A stretch of DNA of 60,394 nucleotides from Strigomonas culicis (lineage: Eukaryota > Euglenozoa > Kinetoplastea > Trypanosomatida > Trypanosomatidae), in contig AUXH01000037.1 of assembly GCA_000482145.1 (NCBI GenBank), forward strand, positions 1-60,394. The letters are read 5' to 3'. The position numbers and the translations under genes are program-made. Under the pieces are notes generated by a model that did not search any database, was not told where the DNA came from, and was given only the letters and a program-made list of their open reading frames with translations. Positions within the stretch are counted from its first letter, which is position 1, and each line of letters opens with the position of its first letter. This document shows positions 38,801 through 46,901 of the stretch, one piece after another.

Positions 38801-41074
38801 GAGGTAGAAGAGCAGAACAAAGTAGATGCAGGTGTCGCCCGCCATCATGATCATCAGCTTGTACGGGCGGGGGGAGAGCAGCGGGTTGTGCGCGACGTCG
38901 TGCTGGTAGAAGCCGTTGCCGCTCTCCATGTCCATGATGTACCCCAGCAGGCTCGCGAAGGCGGTCGGCGAGAAGACGGAGGCACCCAGCACGGAGCTCT
39001 CCGCCGCGTTGCTCATCACAAACATGGGGATGGACAGGACGAAGTAGAGGAGGGGAGAGAGCAGGGCGGCCAGCCGCGCCTTGCTGAAGAAGGTCGACAC
39101 CAGACACGAGAGCGGGATCAGCGTGAGCGCGAAGAGGTAAAATACACCGAACACGGCCATCGGCGCGCACTTGGTGACGACGGTGGTGCAGAGCAACACC
39201 ACGAGCAGCACCGTCATGACGGTCACCTCGAGGAGGTAGAGCAGAAAGACGCTGCACCAGAGGCTGCTCTTGCGCAGGCCCATGATCAGCATCGCCTCGC
39301 GGATGCGCAGCTCCTTCTCCAGGACCAGGCGGCGCGTCATCTGAGCGAACGGGTACAGATAGGAGAGCACAAGCACAAAGGCGAGGAGAATGGACGCCAT
39401 GGAAAACACCATGTCGCTGCTGCCTTTCACGAAGGGGAGACCGCTCACGACGGGGTACACCTCTTCAGGCACGTAGGGCGTCACGATGTCCGACACGTTC
39501 CTGGCCCTACTGAGAAAATAATCGTACAGCAGGTGCTGCAGTGTGGTGAAGCCGGAGGCAATGTACATGTCGCCGCCGTCGAAGCTGTAGCCGCCCGGAT
39601 AGCCCATGGTGACCACCGGGCTCTGCGAGGGCAGCGCGTCGCCGCTCAGACGCACCTCGACATCGAAGTACTCGACGAGACTGCCGATGGAAATGTAGGC
39701 CCACGTGCCGTTCAGCATACTGCTCACGTCGTCATCCTTGTGCGCCTTCATGTAGGCGTCCGCGTCGGCGCTCGTGTCGAAGATGCCACCGTACACATAC
39801 GGGAAGAGCTCGCTGCGCGACTCGATGTAGGGGATGAGATCGTCCGGAACATTCGCGCGCGGCCCGAAGAAGAGCAGCCCCGAGTACGTGATGGAGTTAT
39901 AGCGGGTCTTGCCGGACACGCCGACGCCGAGACTCTGCAGGGCGGACAGCGCACTCAGCTCCGCAGAGGTCGACACAAAGCTGCCCTTCTTCGCGAGCCA
40001 CTGGTACATGATCATCTCGTCCAGCGATGGCAGCGCGACGGCACTGGATGTGGTGCCACGGATAAAAGAGAGCAGGACGTCATCCGTCGTGTAGGAGTCC
40101 GAGTAGGTACAGATGCCGGACACAGGGATGAGGTCCTCATCTGTGGTGCTGCATGTCGCGGAGGCAGGGCAGGCCGACAGCGTCGGAATGGGTGCCGCCG
40201 CATCGCCGTAGCAAATATAGGTCGCGTAGAAATACTTCGTTAGGAAGGTGGTAACACTGTTTTCAGAGAAGTACACCTTATTGGAGAAGCTGCTGCTGCC
40301 CCCCGCGAGATTGAGCACAATGATGAGCAAGACGAAGATGAGCGGCGAGAGCAGTTCGATGAGCATGCCGATCTTATGCTGCCAGTACTGCTGGAAGGTG
40401 CGCCAGAGGATGGCGCGGAGCTGCACCGCGAAGGTGGCCGCCCGTGCGGGCCGCCCCGCGTTGCTGCCGCGCCTCTCCGACGCCCCACTGCTGCGCTGCG
40501 CCTGGCGGGCGCCCTCCTGCCCCTCGGCGGGTGGCAGCTGCGGCGTGCTGCCGGCCGCGCGGCCCCCCTCCCCCCCCTCCTCTCCCTCTACTTCGTCTTC
40601 ACTCGCCGCGTCGGGCAGCAGCGACCGGTAGGGCTCGAAGCGCGGCGTCGCGAAGTGATTCGCGCTGCCGTCGTTGAGCGTCGGTTGGATCTGGCCGGCC
40701 GCGCCGCTCGGCAGCTCCGGCCGGTCGCGACTCGTGCGTGCGCGGTCAACGGCGTCGCCGCCTCCGCCGCGCTCGTCCTCGTTCTGTTGGTAGTTCGTGA
40801 GCGGCGGTTGGTAGTGCACGTACGGGCTCAGGTAGCTGTCGCCGTCGAGGGTGCCGGTGGTCAGCAGCGCCTCCGCGGCCATCCCGTCCGTGTCATGCAG
40901 CATGGAGTCCAGCCCGTGGGACGGCGCATGGTCATCATCGTCATCGTCGTCATTGGGGAACGCGGTAAAGGGCACCTCGAATATCACGGAGGCTTGTCGT
41001 CGATGGGACTCTTGTATCGGCACCGAGATAGAAGACGGCGCCGCGGTTTCATTAATACGAACTACGCGACTCAT
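32846..41074 (-). CDS. ABCA-subfamily full ABC transporter, 2742 aa
   Basis: The start is the ATG at 41072-41074. Order: an acidic, low-complexity N-terminal region of about 230 residues; TM1; a large extracellular loop; five helices up to about 790; NBD1 with Walker A GPNGAGKST (about 880), signature LSGGQKRK (about 978) and Walker B LLDEPTAGMD (about 1000); a long linker; TM7, loop and helices (about 1440-1860); a second linker; NBD2 with GTNGAGKTT (about 2160), LSGGNRRKLS (about 2260) and CLDEPSAGMD (about 2280); and a 400-residue tail. Two TMD-NBD halves with big loops after TM1 and TM7 define ABCA, whose members move lipids. Both sites have the Walker and signature residues needed for activity. 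It is much longer than usual trypanosomatid ABCA proteins (about 1700-1900). Location and lipid are unknown. Confidence 0.93.
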   Translation of the reverse strand: MSRVVRINETAAPSSISVPIQESHRRQASVIFEVPFTAFPNDDDDDDDHAPSHGLDSMLHDTDGMAAEALLTTGTLDGDSYLSPYVHYQPPLTNYQQNEDERGGGGDAVDRARTSRDRPELPSGAAGQIQPTLNDGSANHFATPRFEPYRSLLPDAASEDEVEGEEGGEGGRAAGSTPQLPPAEGQEGARQAQRSSGASERRGSNAGRPARAATFAVQLRAILWRTFQQYWQHKIGMLIELLSPLIFVLLIIVLNLAGGSSSFSNKVYFSENSVTTFLTKYFYATYICYGDAAAPIPTLSACPASATCSTTDEDLIPVSGICTYSDSYTTDDVLLSFIRGTTSSAVALPSLDEMIMYQWLAKKGSFVSTSAELSALSALQSLGVGVSGKTRYNSITYSGLLFFGPRANVPDDLIPYIESRSELFPYVYGGIFDTSADADAYMKAHKDDDVSSMLNGTWAYISIGSLVEYFDVEVRLSGDALPSQSPVVTMGYPGGYSFDGGDMYIASGFTTLQHLLYDYFLSRARNVSDIVTPYVPEEVYPVVSGLPFVKGSSDMVFSMASILLAFVLVLSYLYPFAQMTRRLVLEKELRIREAMLIMGLRKSSLWCSVFLLYLLEVTVMTVLLVVLLCTTVVTKCAPMAVFGVFYLFALTLIPLSCLVSTFFSKARLAALLSPLLYFVLSIPMFVMSNAAESSVLGASVFSPTAFASLLGYIMDMESGNGFYQHDVAHNPLLSPRPYKLMIMMAGDTCIYFVLLFYLDAVIPQEWGSTRHPLFFILEPYRCLRRRCRRDAEAGSAMGGNRFNGMEKQDSTEVDAAAPPLMLPADPTVSVELDASGGARAKKVAVELRSLVKKFRRSGKDFKATDHVCWKMYKGDISVLLGPNGAGKSTVINMITGMVEPDEGDCIVAGYSVRHALDEVRHRVGFCPQHNILWPDLTCRQHIEFFAKIKGIRGAQLEEVVQDALAAVDLRPSIDHTPGMLSGGQKRKLSVAIAFAGRNQVVLLDEPTAGMDAGARRHTWSLLRSMAARHTILLTTHFMDEADLLGDHIAVVNRGALQCMGSSRYLRREAGSGYLLHFDLQPVVTRGQLGGAAPSASDGGADAAERQRKLEARWSRLEQLVLSQVPVATVALRTDTEVDYFLPLASEPLLPAVLRALEDAGPDKLRTRAFTLTAPTLEDAFINIVEGRVPELRAAAATAAAQLEQLKAAAAAGNDESVNPMGGSVYFNLLSNTLPGSPRMPTAAAASHSWAHRLSRSATRFDPLAAGRTMTLPSVDGGRAADGTLNMSAVLPGSSIRNRSMDRTVLLTNRRLSRGVPSHSLSVIVPASPHLNATNHGTASPVHANANNAEGVNVEEGGETEDDDDLVLFSKERADKQLEELWHVTTTPSRTTLLRLQFGALLKKRFFFALRDRRMQFFQIACPVLCILLAMLLALVQSTTFSMTYTASFYKEPHLLDSGGCADFYGDLSTYSSFPYDTYAFAQKPSSKTRTYDSGLYDVLLHDSSSTGSAVFQETYLQDTWYTHTHPRYGAVYCADPVITYLMNTWAPSSLGANQKVYYYGYNTSSHHSLPQTVASHHYLLYLSGLQAAGRLSDTSATFSDRSTDKSVLFRLNLTSLPRSSSSTSSSTTSSLLIAVIVLIPFTFLPANPVAWAVREKEIQARHQQRISGLRYTIYWLSNFCFDYVAYLASLLLVFIIFLIFQRDEFIGRDNVGAALVSFLLYGLCFCWASYVVSFAFHEHTLAQMIVLGGSFLTGFIFVLLVFVLNLMESTQSTSNTMRWIFRPVPSFAIGEVILNLALLSSNQLTDATLTAWSPSVTGYPMLFMASETVAFAVFTFLADHPEMRRVLLALRNFSCCLCDRWRERRRRARAVGTSASSQSQEQQMVPRDKPIADAEPAHDGIIVYPGDSSSSGRRKHYVSANAPMGSTPPSPQQLSSRVPHPNLNGSTHNDPTDVNVMPSMNASSVRGRRSAPFDGAMQPNTAQDAVAGTHDANTAQSHVALLPGESESPTLNASHPYYFPTILSIHQHAENVSPRAEESDVFNVSAVGKNEQTIQRLVLHDTVFLPCSDQPLYPPKHLQNSDEDVLVEDVDVYDERQAVYADERKQLAARDRRDAEPFVTDSSAHDVIRVVDLRKVYMKNRRVALRGISFGVMQREVFGFLGTNGAGKTTAMSVLTQRTPATSGRAYVCGHDVERASGPAQEKIGFCPQFDTCYDLLTVQEHLDLYAAIRGLTAAQRARALPHLRSLLGLELYKDVLSKDLSGGNRRKLSVAMALLGTPEVICLDEPSAGMDPLARRMMWRVLERVSRQCAIVLTTHHLEEVEALADTVAILAHGSLRCIGDLTHLKHKFAKNAYELTIRVQPGHRAPRVDETLDTTGPLGETPGGGGARQGSPSAPSPPREAAGGQLSSPSLLNPLHGTGPHTPRSAGRRRAPHPTASITYDGVEMLDVNTDVVRFMAQHFPSALLLENFCDERYVYSLPTSDSMATRLQQLQASQIGRPSTAGASTSDLALRKISTADVLAKLQAHTQALHITEYSLALVSLEQVFLRVTAEEALADASDPETEKKPQSSARTLSVFGPQDAASPSHEQLLRRQSRRSNLESSSIAARSRHGSLAAQSLRPDVLVRRPSGAAPTSTVPALRSHRAGRTSVSFRLPVVRPMGDTGSEGATAGASTSAVSPAASRILRVAARQAAEPASPHPTTPPAGAPASSPRNNHNNNNNSSTGKTYTYARLRRIAGMF

Positions 41075-41441
41075 TCTGTATAAAAGGAAAAAAAGGAAAA
41101 AAGAAAACAATATTTGGTTTTTACTACCTGTTTTTCCTCGTTGTAGTGCACACAAATATTTACCCTTTCGTTACAATGATACTAAAACAAACAAACGAAA
41201 CAGCAATAACTATAAAAGAAACACAAGTAAACAAACAGACAAGGAAAATTGGAAAAAAGGAAGAATAATGCGAACGTGTTTGTTTTGTTTTAAAGAATTT
41301 TTTTTTAATTGTGCACCTTTATTTGTATTCGTATCGGTGTGCAAATCAGATATGAATATTTCAATTAATACAATGTTAGATGTAGAAAGAAAATGGATAA
41401 AAGAGTTATTGGTTTAATGCTAAAATGCCTAATAGATGAAA

Positions 41442-41479
41442 CATGCAAGAGAGAGAGAGAAGACGAAGAAGAAGAGAAC
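41442..41479 (-). promoter_or_regulatory. Probable trans-splicing polypyrimidine tract of the ABCA gene
   Basis: The plus strand shows an almost pure A/G run, so the minus strand is C/T-rich. AG dinucleotides follow downstream on minus near 41428 and again close to the ATG. In kinetoplastids such a tract directs spliced-leader addition at the next AG. It is about 370 bp upstream of the ABCA start codon. Confidence 0.55.
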
Positions 41480-41606
41480 AGAATAGTACATAAATACAAA
41501 AGAGAAGAGAAAAAACAGGAACTTGAAAAACAAACAAAAAAATGACACAAAGCTGTAGAAGGGAAGCCCCTAATGCGATACATATACATTTATTCAGTCT
41601 CAGCTC

Positions 41607-42026
41607 TCAAGTTACAGCAGTAAAAAAAAATAGCAATAATGGAAACATCATAAGAGAGAGAGGATCAGGGGGGCTGCCACAGGTCACAGCCCCACCGCAA
41701 CTGTGTGTACAGACGGTGACACAGAGCGTTGTGGCATCGGCCGCCGCTGCCACAAAAAGGAAAGAAGAAGAAGAGAAAAAAAAGGGAGTGAGGTGACGAG
41801 GCTGCTGCTTCATATATAGAAGACACTGCAGTGCGCCGTGCGCGACGTGGCGCCCACTGGCCGCGTCGGCGGCTCGCAGGGCCCACCCATGGTTCAACCA
41901 GACACGTGCTGGGGCGCTCACTACCACGGAGGTCGTTGCTGGTTGTGTTGGTGTACTCTTTTTTTCCCTTTTAATATCATTTGAGCTCCGCTCTTGGCGT
42001 TGTTGGCTGTTGAAGCAACATTGCAA
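41607..42026 (-). other. GC-rich island: doubtful small gene or non-coding RNA
   Basis: A 139-codon frame occupies the island, preceded by a C/T tract (about 42100-42122) and an AG near 42090. The predicted product has a hydrophilic start, a middle part with WLNHGWALRAADAASGRHV and a low-complexity hydrophobic end made by a further C/T tract. It resembles no family I know. The composition matches coding DNA rather than spacer, but the last third looks like UTR. A short protein, a remnant of a gene or a processed non-coding RNA are all possible. Confidence 0.25.
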
Positions 42027-43210
42027 TATCAGTTGTCGTTAAAATACGACTGAGAGAGAAGCATAATAAAAACAATAACTTTTAAACAACTTATAAAGGA
42101 GAACAGAAGAAGGAAACGAAGATGCTATATTTCATTATCAACTGTTTCCTTATTATATATATACATTTCATTTATATACGCGTTCTCATACATAACAAAC
42201 GACATGCACGTTTTTATTATTATTTATGATGATATATTTTATACAACTCTTAATTCATACATTCATTTAGTTCGTTATGTTTCACACACCAACAGCAATA
42301 CCTACACACCTAGCAATTCGCATTCCTGCAATTATATATGTATATCTTTTTTTTTTTTTATGTTGCCTTCTTCTTATCTTTTTTTTTATTATCTTTGGTC
42401 TTCCTATGTACTCGTTTGTTTTATTTATATGTGCGAAACAAAGCGGAGACGTTGTGAAGATCTGAAGAGAAAGCGCAATCAATGAAACAAACAATGAAAA
42501 CGAATACAATAACAACAATAAAAAAAGAGAAAACAACTTTAGTTGGTAAATAAAACACAGTGGTGCTACACAACAACGTAGACCTTCTTTCTTTTTCCTT
42601 TTCGATATATATAAATAATGGAGTTCATTTTCATTATTTTTAAAACTACCTTTTTTCATACCATTTAAGACTCTATCAAAAAGTACAAAAGAATTATTAT
42701 GCCACTATGTAAACGGTATAGACACTGTAGCAATTTAGAAGGCGACAATCAGATAGGTGTAGTCAAAACAAAAAAACCAATCGATTACCACAGTCTTATT
42801 GAGAGAAGTTCAATTCTTTTTCTTTCAGTTTCTGTAAAATCTTATTTTGAAGTGAGAATTACAAAAAAAAACTAAAGAAAAAATGCTGTTAATAATCCTC
42901 GTTCACGTGTGTGCACTTAGTGTATTACAGGAAAAAAAAGTTAAAGTAGAATAATACTTATAAAAACACTGTTCAGAAAACTTTAACAGTTTTTCTTTTG
43001 CTTTCATCTCTTACAAGAAAAAACAAAAACAACAGCAACACCAACAGACAAAATAAACAAAGCCCTCTTTTACTCTTCCTCTAAAGGTTGTGTAGTACCC
43101 ACCGTCCCGTCCCTCACGACAAAAATAAAGACACTCTCTCTACGATACGCCTGCGGATGGTCTGTTTCTTTTTTTTTTATTTACACTTCTTCTTCTCCCT
43201 CCTCCGCACT

Positions 43211-45139
43211 TTATGAGAACAGATCCGCAAACGGGTCCTTGCGCTTCGCCTGGTGGGGCTCCGCTGGAGGCTGCTGCTGCTGCTGCTGGCCCGGGGCCGG
43301 GGTCATGAAATTCATCTGGTTCATGTAAGGCTGCTGCTGCTGCGGTGGTGCGTAGGGCGCGCCGGCGTTGCTATACGGGCCGCTGTTGGCATACTCCGCG
43401 CCGGTCGGCGGCACCGCGCCGCTGCTCCAGCCACCGCCGCTGACGGGCACGGGAGAGCCCGTGCCCCAGCCGCCGCCGTAGCCGCCGGCGCCACCGCCCA
43501 TCGCCGGGTTCGGCGCGTTATAGGGCATCGGGTAGCCGCCCTGCTGCTGCTGCGGCGGTGCAGGCGCGGCGAAAAGATCGTCTGCGCTGAACATATCCTT
43601 CTTGGGCGGCTGCTCCGGCGGCGGTGCCTGGCCCTGCTGCTGCTGCTGCTGCTGCGGCTCCGGCGCGGCGAAGAGGTCGTCGAAGGCGTCCTTCTTGGGC
43701 GAGGGCGTGGCGGCCGGCGCGGCGGCGGCCGGGGCAGCGGTGGTGGTGGTCGGCGCGTCCGCCGGGCGGCCCGCGGCGCGCTTCGCGTTCTCCCAGGCCT
43801 CCTGCTGCTCCCGCATGATCTGCTCGCGGTACTTCGCCATCTCGGGGTCGTCGCTCGCGTCGTCGCCGCCGAGGACGATCATCGCCTCGCGCACCGCGTC
43901 TGCGTTCGGCCGCGGGGCGGGGCTGCCGGCGCTGGGCGCCGCGGACGGCCTCTCGCGCGGCTGCCCGGCGGCCTGCGCGGCGACGTCGGCGATTGTGTCG
44001 TGGGCGTTGTCATCCGTGTAGTGCACCGGCGGCGCCTTCGCCGGCGGGTCGCGGTACATCACCTTGACGTCCTGCTCCTCCCAGCCCTCCGGCAGCTCCG
44101 TGCGGGTGAAGCAGAAGGTGCCGAGGTGGCGCGAGACGTCCTCGTCGAAGCGCAGGAAGTTTGTGAGGGCGAAGATGTCCCAGCGGCGGTCGAGGTCGGG
44201 CTCGATAAGGTGGTCCAGCACCACGAGCAGTGACGGCGTGTAGCCGCTCTTCAGCGCGAGGCGGTTGACGTCGACCTTCGGGTTGCCGCAGAGCGCGGAG
44301 TTGACCGGCTCGAAGGGCAGCTTCTGGAACATCATGAAGTGGAGCAGCACGCCGAGCGACCACATGTCGGACTTCTCGCAGATGCGCTTGCCGCTGCTGG
44401 GGTCGGCCATCTCGGGCGACCGAAAGCCGGCGTTCGTGTTCTGCTCAATGTCCTCGATCGCCATGCGCGACTCCTCCGAGTTCGCGCACTCGTAGGCCTC
44501 CGTCGTCGCGCTCGCGAAGTTCGCGAGCTTGTACGCGGCGGGCCCGGTGAAGTTGTTGTTGATGAGGATGTTCTCCGGCCGCAGGTCGCGGTGGGCGATG
44601 GGGGGCTGCTGCGAGTGCAGGTAGCCGACCGCGCTCGTGATGGCAAAGAGCGCCTGGCAGATCTCGCTCTCCGTGAGGCGCGTGCCGGCGCCGGCGGCGC
44701 TGCCGCTGCGCATGCGGCGGTACAGGTTGTTGCCGCAGTACTCCATCGCGATACTCACGCCGAGGCGGCCCTCGCTGCGGGAGATCTCGGAGTGGTAGAC
44801 GCGGATGATGTTCTTGTCCTTGATGCGCGACAGCAGCTCAATCTCCTTGTGCGCCTCCGTCACCTTGTCGACATTGTAGATGGAACGCTTGAGCGCCAGG
44901 TGGCGCGGGAACTCGCTGAGGCGCGAGCTGTTCTCCACTAAGTACACAAAGCTGCCCATGTCCTTGTTTTCCTCGTGGCGCAGCCGGCGCTTCAGGTAGG
45001 GCGCCGGCACGTCGCTGATCTTCTGCAGCACGCGAAAGGGCTTCCCCATCAGGACGATGGACTCGATGCCGTTGCCATGGTACTGCTGCACCTTGTTGCC
45101 GGAGGAGAAGCCGCGGTCCTTCTTGTGGCCGCCGAACAT
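43211..45139 (-). CDS. NAK-family (AAK1/GAK-like) kinase homologue, probable pseudokinase
   Basis: A 642-residue protein. The kinase-like domain spans about 30-345. The Gly-rich loop is weak (MGSFVYLVE, 61-69). K84 in LALKRS corresponds to the VAIK Lys. HRDLRPEN (183-190) keeps the catalytic Asp but has Arg for the usual Lys. The DFG site is NFA (207-209), so the metal-binding Asp is Asn. RSPEM (240-244) and SDMWSLG (257-263) complete the fold. The pattern is that of the NAK family (AAK1, GAK, Ark1/Prk1), which phosphorylates clathrin adaptors. The Pro/Gln/Gly-rich tail has repeated DDLFAAP segments and ends in KDPFADLFS; DPF and related motifs bind the AP-2 ear. A scaffold role in clathrin traffic is inferred. 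Confidence 0.85.
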   Translation of the reverse strand: MFGGHKKDRGFSSGNKVQQYHGNGIESIVLMGKPFRVLQKISDVPAPYLKRRLRHEENKDMGSFVYLVENSSRLSEFPRHLALKRSIYNVDKVTEAHKEIELLSRIKDKNIIRVYHSEISRSEGRLGVSIAMEYCGNNLYRRMRSGSAAGAGTRLTESEICQALFAITSAVGYLHSQQPPIAHRDLRPENILINNNFTGPAAYKLANFASATTEAYECANSEESRMAIEDIEQNTNAGFRSPEMADPSSGKRICEKSDMWSLGVLLHFMMFQKLPFEPVNSALCGNPKVDVNRLALKSGYTPSLLVVLDHLIEPDLDRRWDIFALTNFLRFDEDVSRHLGTFCFTRTELPEGWEEQDVKVMYRDPPAKAPPVHYTDDNAHDTIADVAAQAAGQPRERPSAAPSAGSPAPRPNADAVREAMIVLGGDDASDDPEMAKYREQIMREQQEAWENAKRAAGRPADAPTTTTAAPAAAAPAATPSPKKDAFDDLFAAPEPQQQQQQQGQAPPPEQPPKKDMFSADDLFAAPAPPQQQQGGYPMPYNAPNPAMGGGAGGYGGGWGTGSPVPVSGGGWSSGAVPPTGAEYANSGPYSNAGAPYAPPQQQQPYMNQMNFMTPAPGQQQQQQPPAEPHQAKRKDPFADLFS

Positions 45140-45451
45140 GTGGGAGAGAGAGGGCGAGCTGGGTGGGGGTTAGAATGGTGGTTCACAGTAAAAAAAAAAG
45201 AAAAAAGAGCAAAACTCGTTAGTTTTTATTATAAAACCTTTTTTTTTTGGAAAAGGAATAGGGAAGGAAGAGAGAGAAAGGGAGAACAGCATAGGTATGT
45301 ACATCTAGAGAGCTTATAATAAACCACGAAGAGAATAAGAGCAGACCATCATTTGACATTTTCATCCTTTTATACCATTCACCTTTTTTTTTTTAAAGCG
45401 TTCACCATATGATCATCTATTTCACCATTCACATGTATTTATGTGAATATA

Positions 45452-45503
<52 letters not shown>

Positions 45504-45552
45504 AGAGGCCTACACTCCAGTAGTCTATTCTCTTTCTTTTTTCAACTCACTT
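45140..45552. other. Spacer with polypyrimidine tract and AT/TG repeats
   Basis: 413 bp without a gene. The A/G run 45188-45209 on plus, and a second at 45255-45284, are C/T tracts upstream of the NAK-like ATG. An AT run leading into a TG microsatellite (45467-45495) lies in the probable 3' UTR of the next gene. Confidence 0.6.
45467..45495. repeat. (TG)n microsatellite joined to an AT repeat
   Basis: A TG run of about 29 nt directly after an AT run (from about 45450). Non-coding. Confidence 0.93.
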
Positions 45553-46353
45553 CTAATAATAATCTCTCTCGCGAGACTGTGAGTGGGATGGCGGCGGTAG
45601 GAGGCTGGAGGCTCTGGAGGACGGTATCGGCAGCTCCGACGGGCTCCGCACGCGCCCCTCCTCCTGGTCCTCGTCTTCCCCCATCATCAGCTCCGTCCGC
45701 CTGCCGCCACCGCCACCACCACTCTCACTCCCTAAGAAACGGTCCGCGCTGTGCCGCCGACGCCGGTTCGCCTGCTGCGGCGCCGCTGGCGTCGTCGTGG
45801 CGTAGCCGGGCGCCTCGTAGTGGCTCGGGTGGTACAGCTGCGCCGGGCCGTCCGTGGAGATGCGGGGGTGCGGCGACGCGGAGGACGAGGCCCCGGAGCC
45901 GGCGTGGCGGCGGTAGCCTTCGCTGCCCCTCGCGGCGGTGCCCGCACCCGGCGGCGGCGGCGGCGGCGCCAGCGTGCGCGTGCCGCCGCCGGCCGACCGC
46001 ATGAGGGACGCCGGCGAGCTGGCGGAGGGGCTGCGCCGCCGCGGCGCGGTGGCGGCGGCGATGGCGCTCGTGAAGGAGACCGCCGCGGAAGGCCGCGCGG
46101 TGCTCGCGCTGCCGCTCGTGTCCAACATGAAGGCGCGGTGCTGGCGCGCGCCGCTGCCATCCGCGCCGGTCGGGCGGTGGCGGGAGGGAGCGGACTTGCC
46201 ACCGGCGGCCAGCAGCGGCGGGTGCTCCGCGGTCGGGCTGCTGCCGGCGGTGTAGGCCGCCGCTTGGCGGGAGCGCTGCGCCTCCGCGACCGTCAGCTCC
46301 GCGAGGTCCTCCGGGGTGCCGAGGTCGAGGCGGGTGCCAGGCCGGCCTAGCAT
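45553..46353 (-). CDS. Low-complexity hypothetical protein, 266 aa
   Basis: No family recognised. The protein is rich in Ser, Ala, Pro, Gly and Arg, with a seven-Pro run, a Gly run, RRRRHSADRF and several SP or RxxS sites that could be phosphorylated. It is probably disordered. There is no membrane helix or signal peptide. Several overlapping frames exist in this GC-rich stretch. This one is preferred because it has the array's orientation, fills the interval between the neighbours, and follows a C/T tract (46484-46508, minus) with a TAG acceptor just upstream. Another frame cannot be excluded. Confidence 0.6.
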   Translation of the reverse strand: MLGRPGTRLDLGTPEDLAELTVAEAQRSRQAAAYTAGSSPTAEHPPLLAAGGKSAPSRHRPTGADGSGARQHRAFMLDTSGSASTARPSAAVSFTSAIAAATAPRRRSPSASSPASLMRSAGGGTRTLAPPPPPPGAGTAARGSEGYRRHAGSGASSSASPHPRISTDGPAQLYHPSHYEAPGYATTTPAAPQQANRRRRHSADRFLGSESGGGGGGRRTELMMGEDEDQEEGRVRSPSELPIPSSRASSLLPPPSHSQSRERDYY

Positions 46354-46901
46354 CGTCCGCGGCGCGTGGCGAGGGATGGAGGGGGGGGAGGGGGAGGAGC
46401 GAGCAGGGACACACCCAACAGTGCTTCCTGATGCAATGGTGTGGGGGCTAAATAGGGGAGGAGTGCAGGACTACTAGTACACGACGAGAAAGGAAAGACA
46501 AAAAAAAGCGTTTTTCTTCGTTTCGTTTCTTTGTAACGTTGCAGTGGACATGGAGAAGACACAATTTGAGAGTTTTTTTTTTAAAAGTATTTCCTTGGTT
46601 GTTGATTTTGTCTTAATACTGTAATTAATGCTCATAGTTTATTATATATCGATGCATTACTAAAAGTAAATTATGTGCTTTTTCTTTTTGAAAAAAAGAT
46701 ACATAAACATCCGTGACAACAACACCATACGAAGAGCACTATCATTGTACCTTTCCATTCTGTTGTCAACTCTAACTGCGACTACCAAATACAACGCAAG
46801 CGAACACCACCCTAAACACTAAGTCGTACGTCACGCCAATTTGTAGGCGTTCTTTTGTTCACCTCACTTTTCCTTTTCCTCTTTTTGCCTGTTGTTGGGG
46901 T
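46354..46901. other. Spacer between the low-complexity gene and the PPR-like gene
   Basis: 548 bp with no gene. The left part carries C/T tracts on minus (46376-46404 and 46484-46508). Only the second is followed by an AG before the ATG of the low-complexity gene. The right part is AT-rich and probably the 3' UTR of the PPR-like gene. Confidence 0.6.

Larger units (their letters stand above)
41075..43210. other. 2.1-kb AT-rich spacer with a GC-rich island
   Basis: The longest spacer inside the array. Most is AT-rich with short, unconvincing frames. Polypyrimidine tracts on minus occur at 41082-41107 (adjacent to the ABCA ATG), 41442-41479 (the strongest for ABCA), 41757-41795 and about 42100-42122. 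Between the last two lies a GC-rich island (about 41670-41960) with coding-like composition. It is treated as a separate feature. Confidence 0.6.

Noticed and set aside
36344..40243. 1299-codon open frame on plus
   Set aside because: It is antisense to the ABCA gene. In GC-rich coding DNA the antisense frame has few stops. The predicted protein is Arg/Val/His/Gln-rich without domains, while the minus strand carries perfect ABC motifs.
42204..42485. 93-codon plus-strand frame with hydrophobic stretches
   Set aside because: Produced by T-rich spacer DNA; no start context and no splice signal on that strand.
45751..46350. 199-codon plus-strand frame and other frames opposite the 266-residue protein
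   Set aside because: Opposite to the array direction; Arg/Ala/Gly-rich antisense composition.
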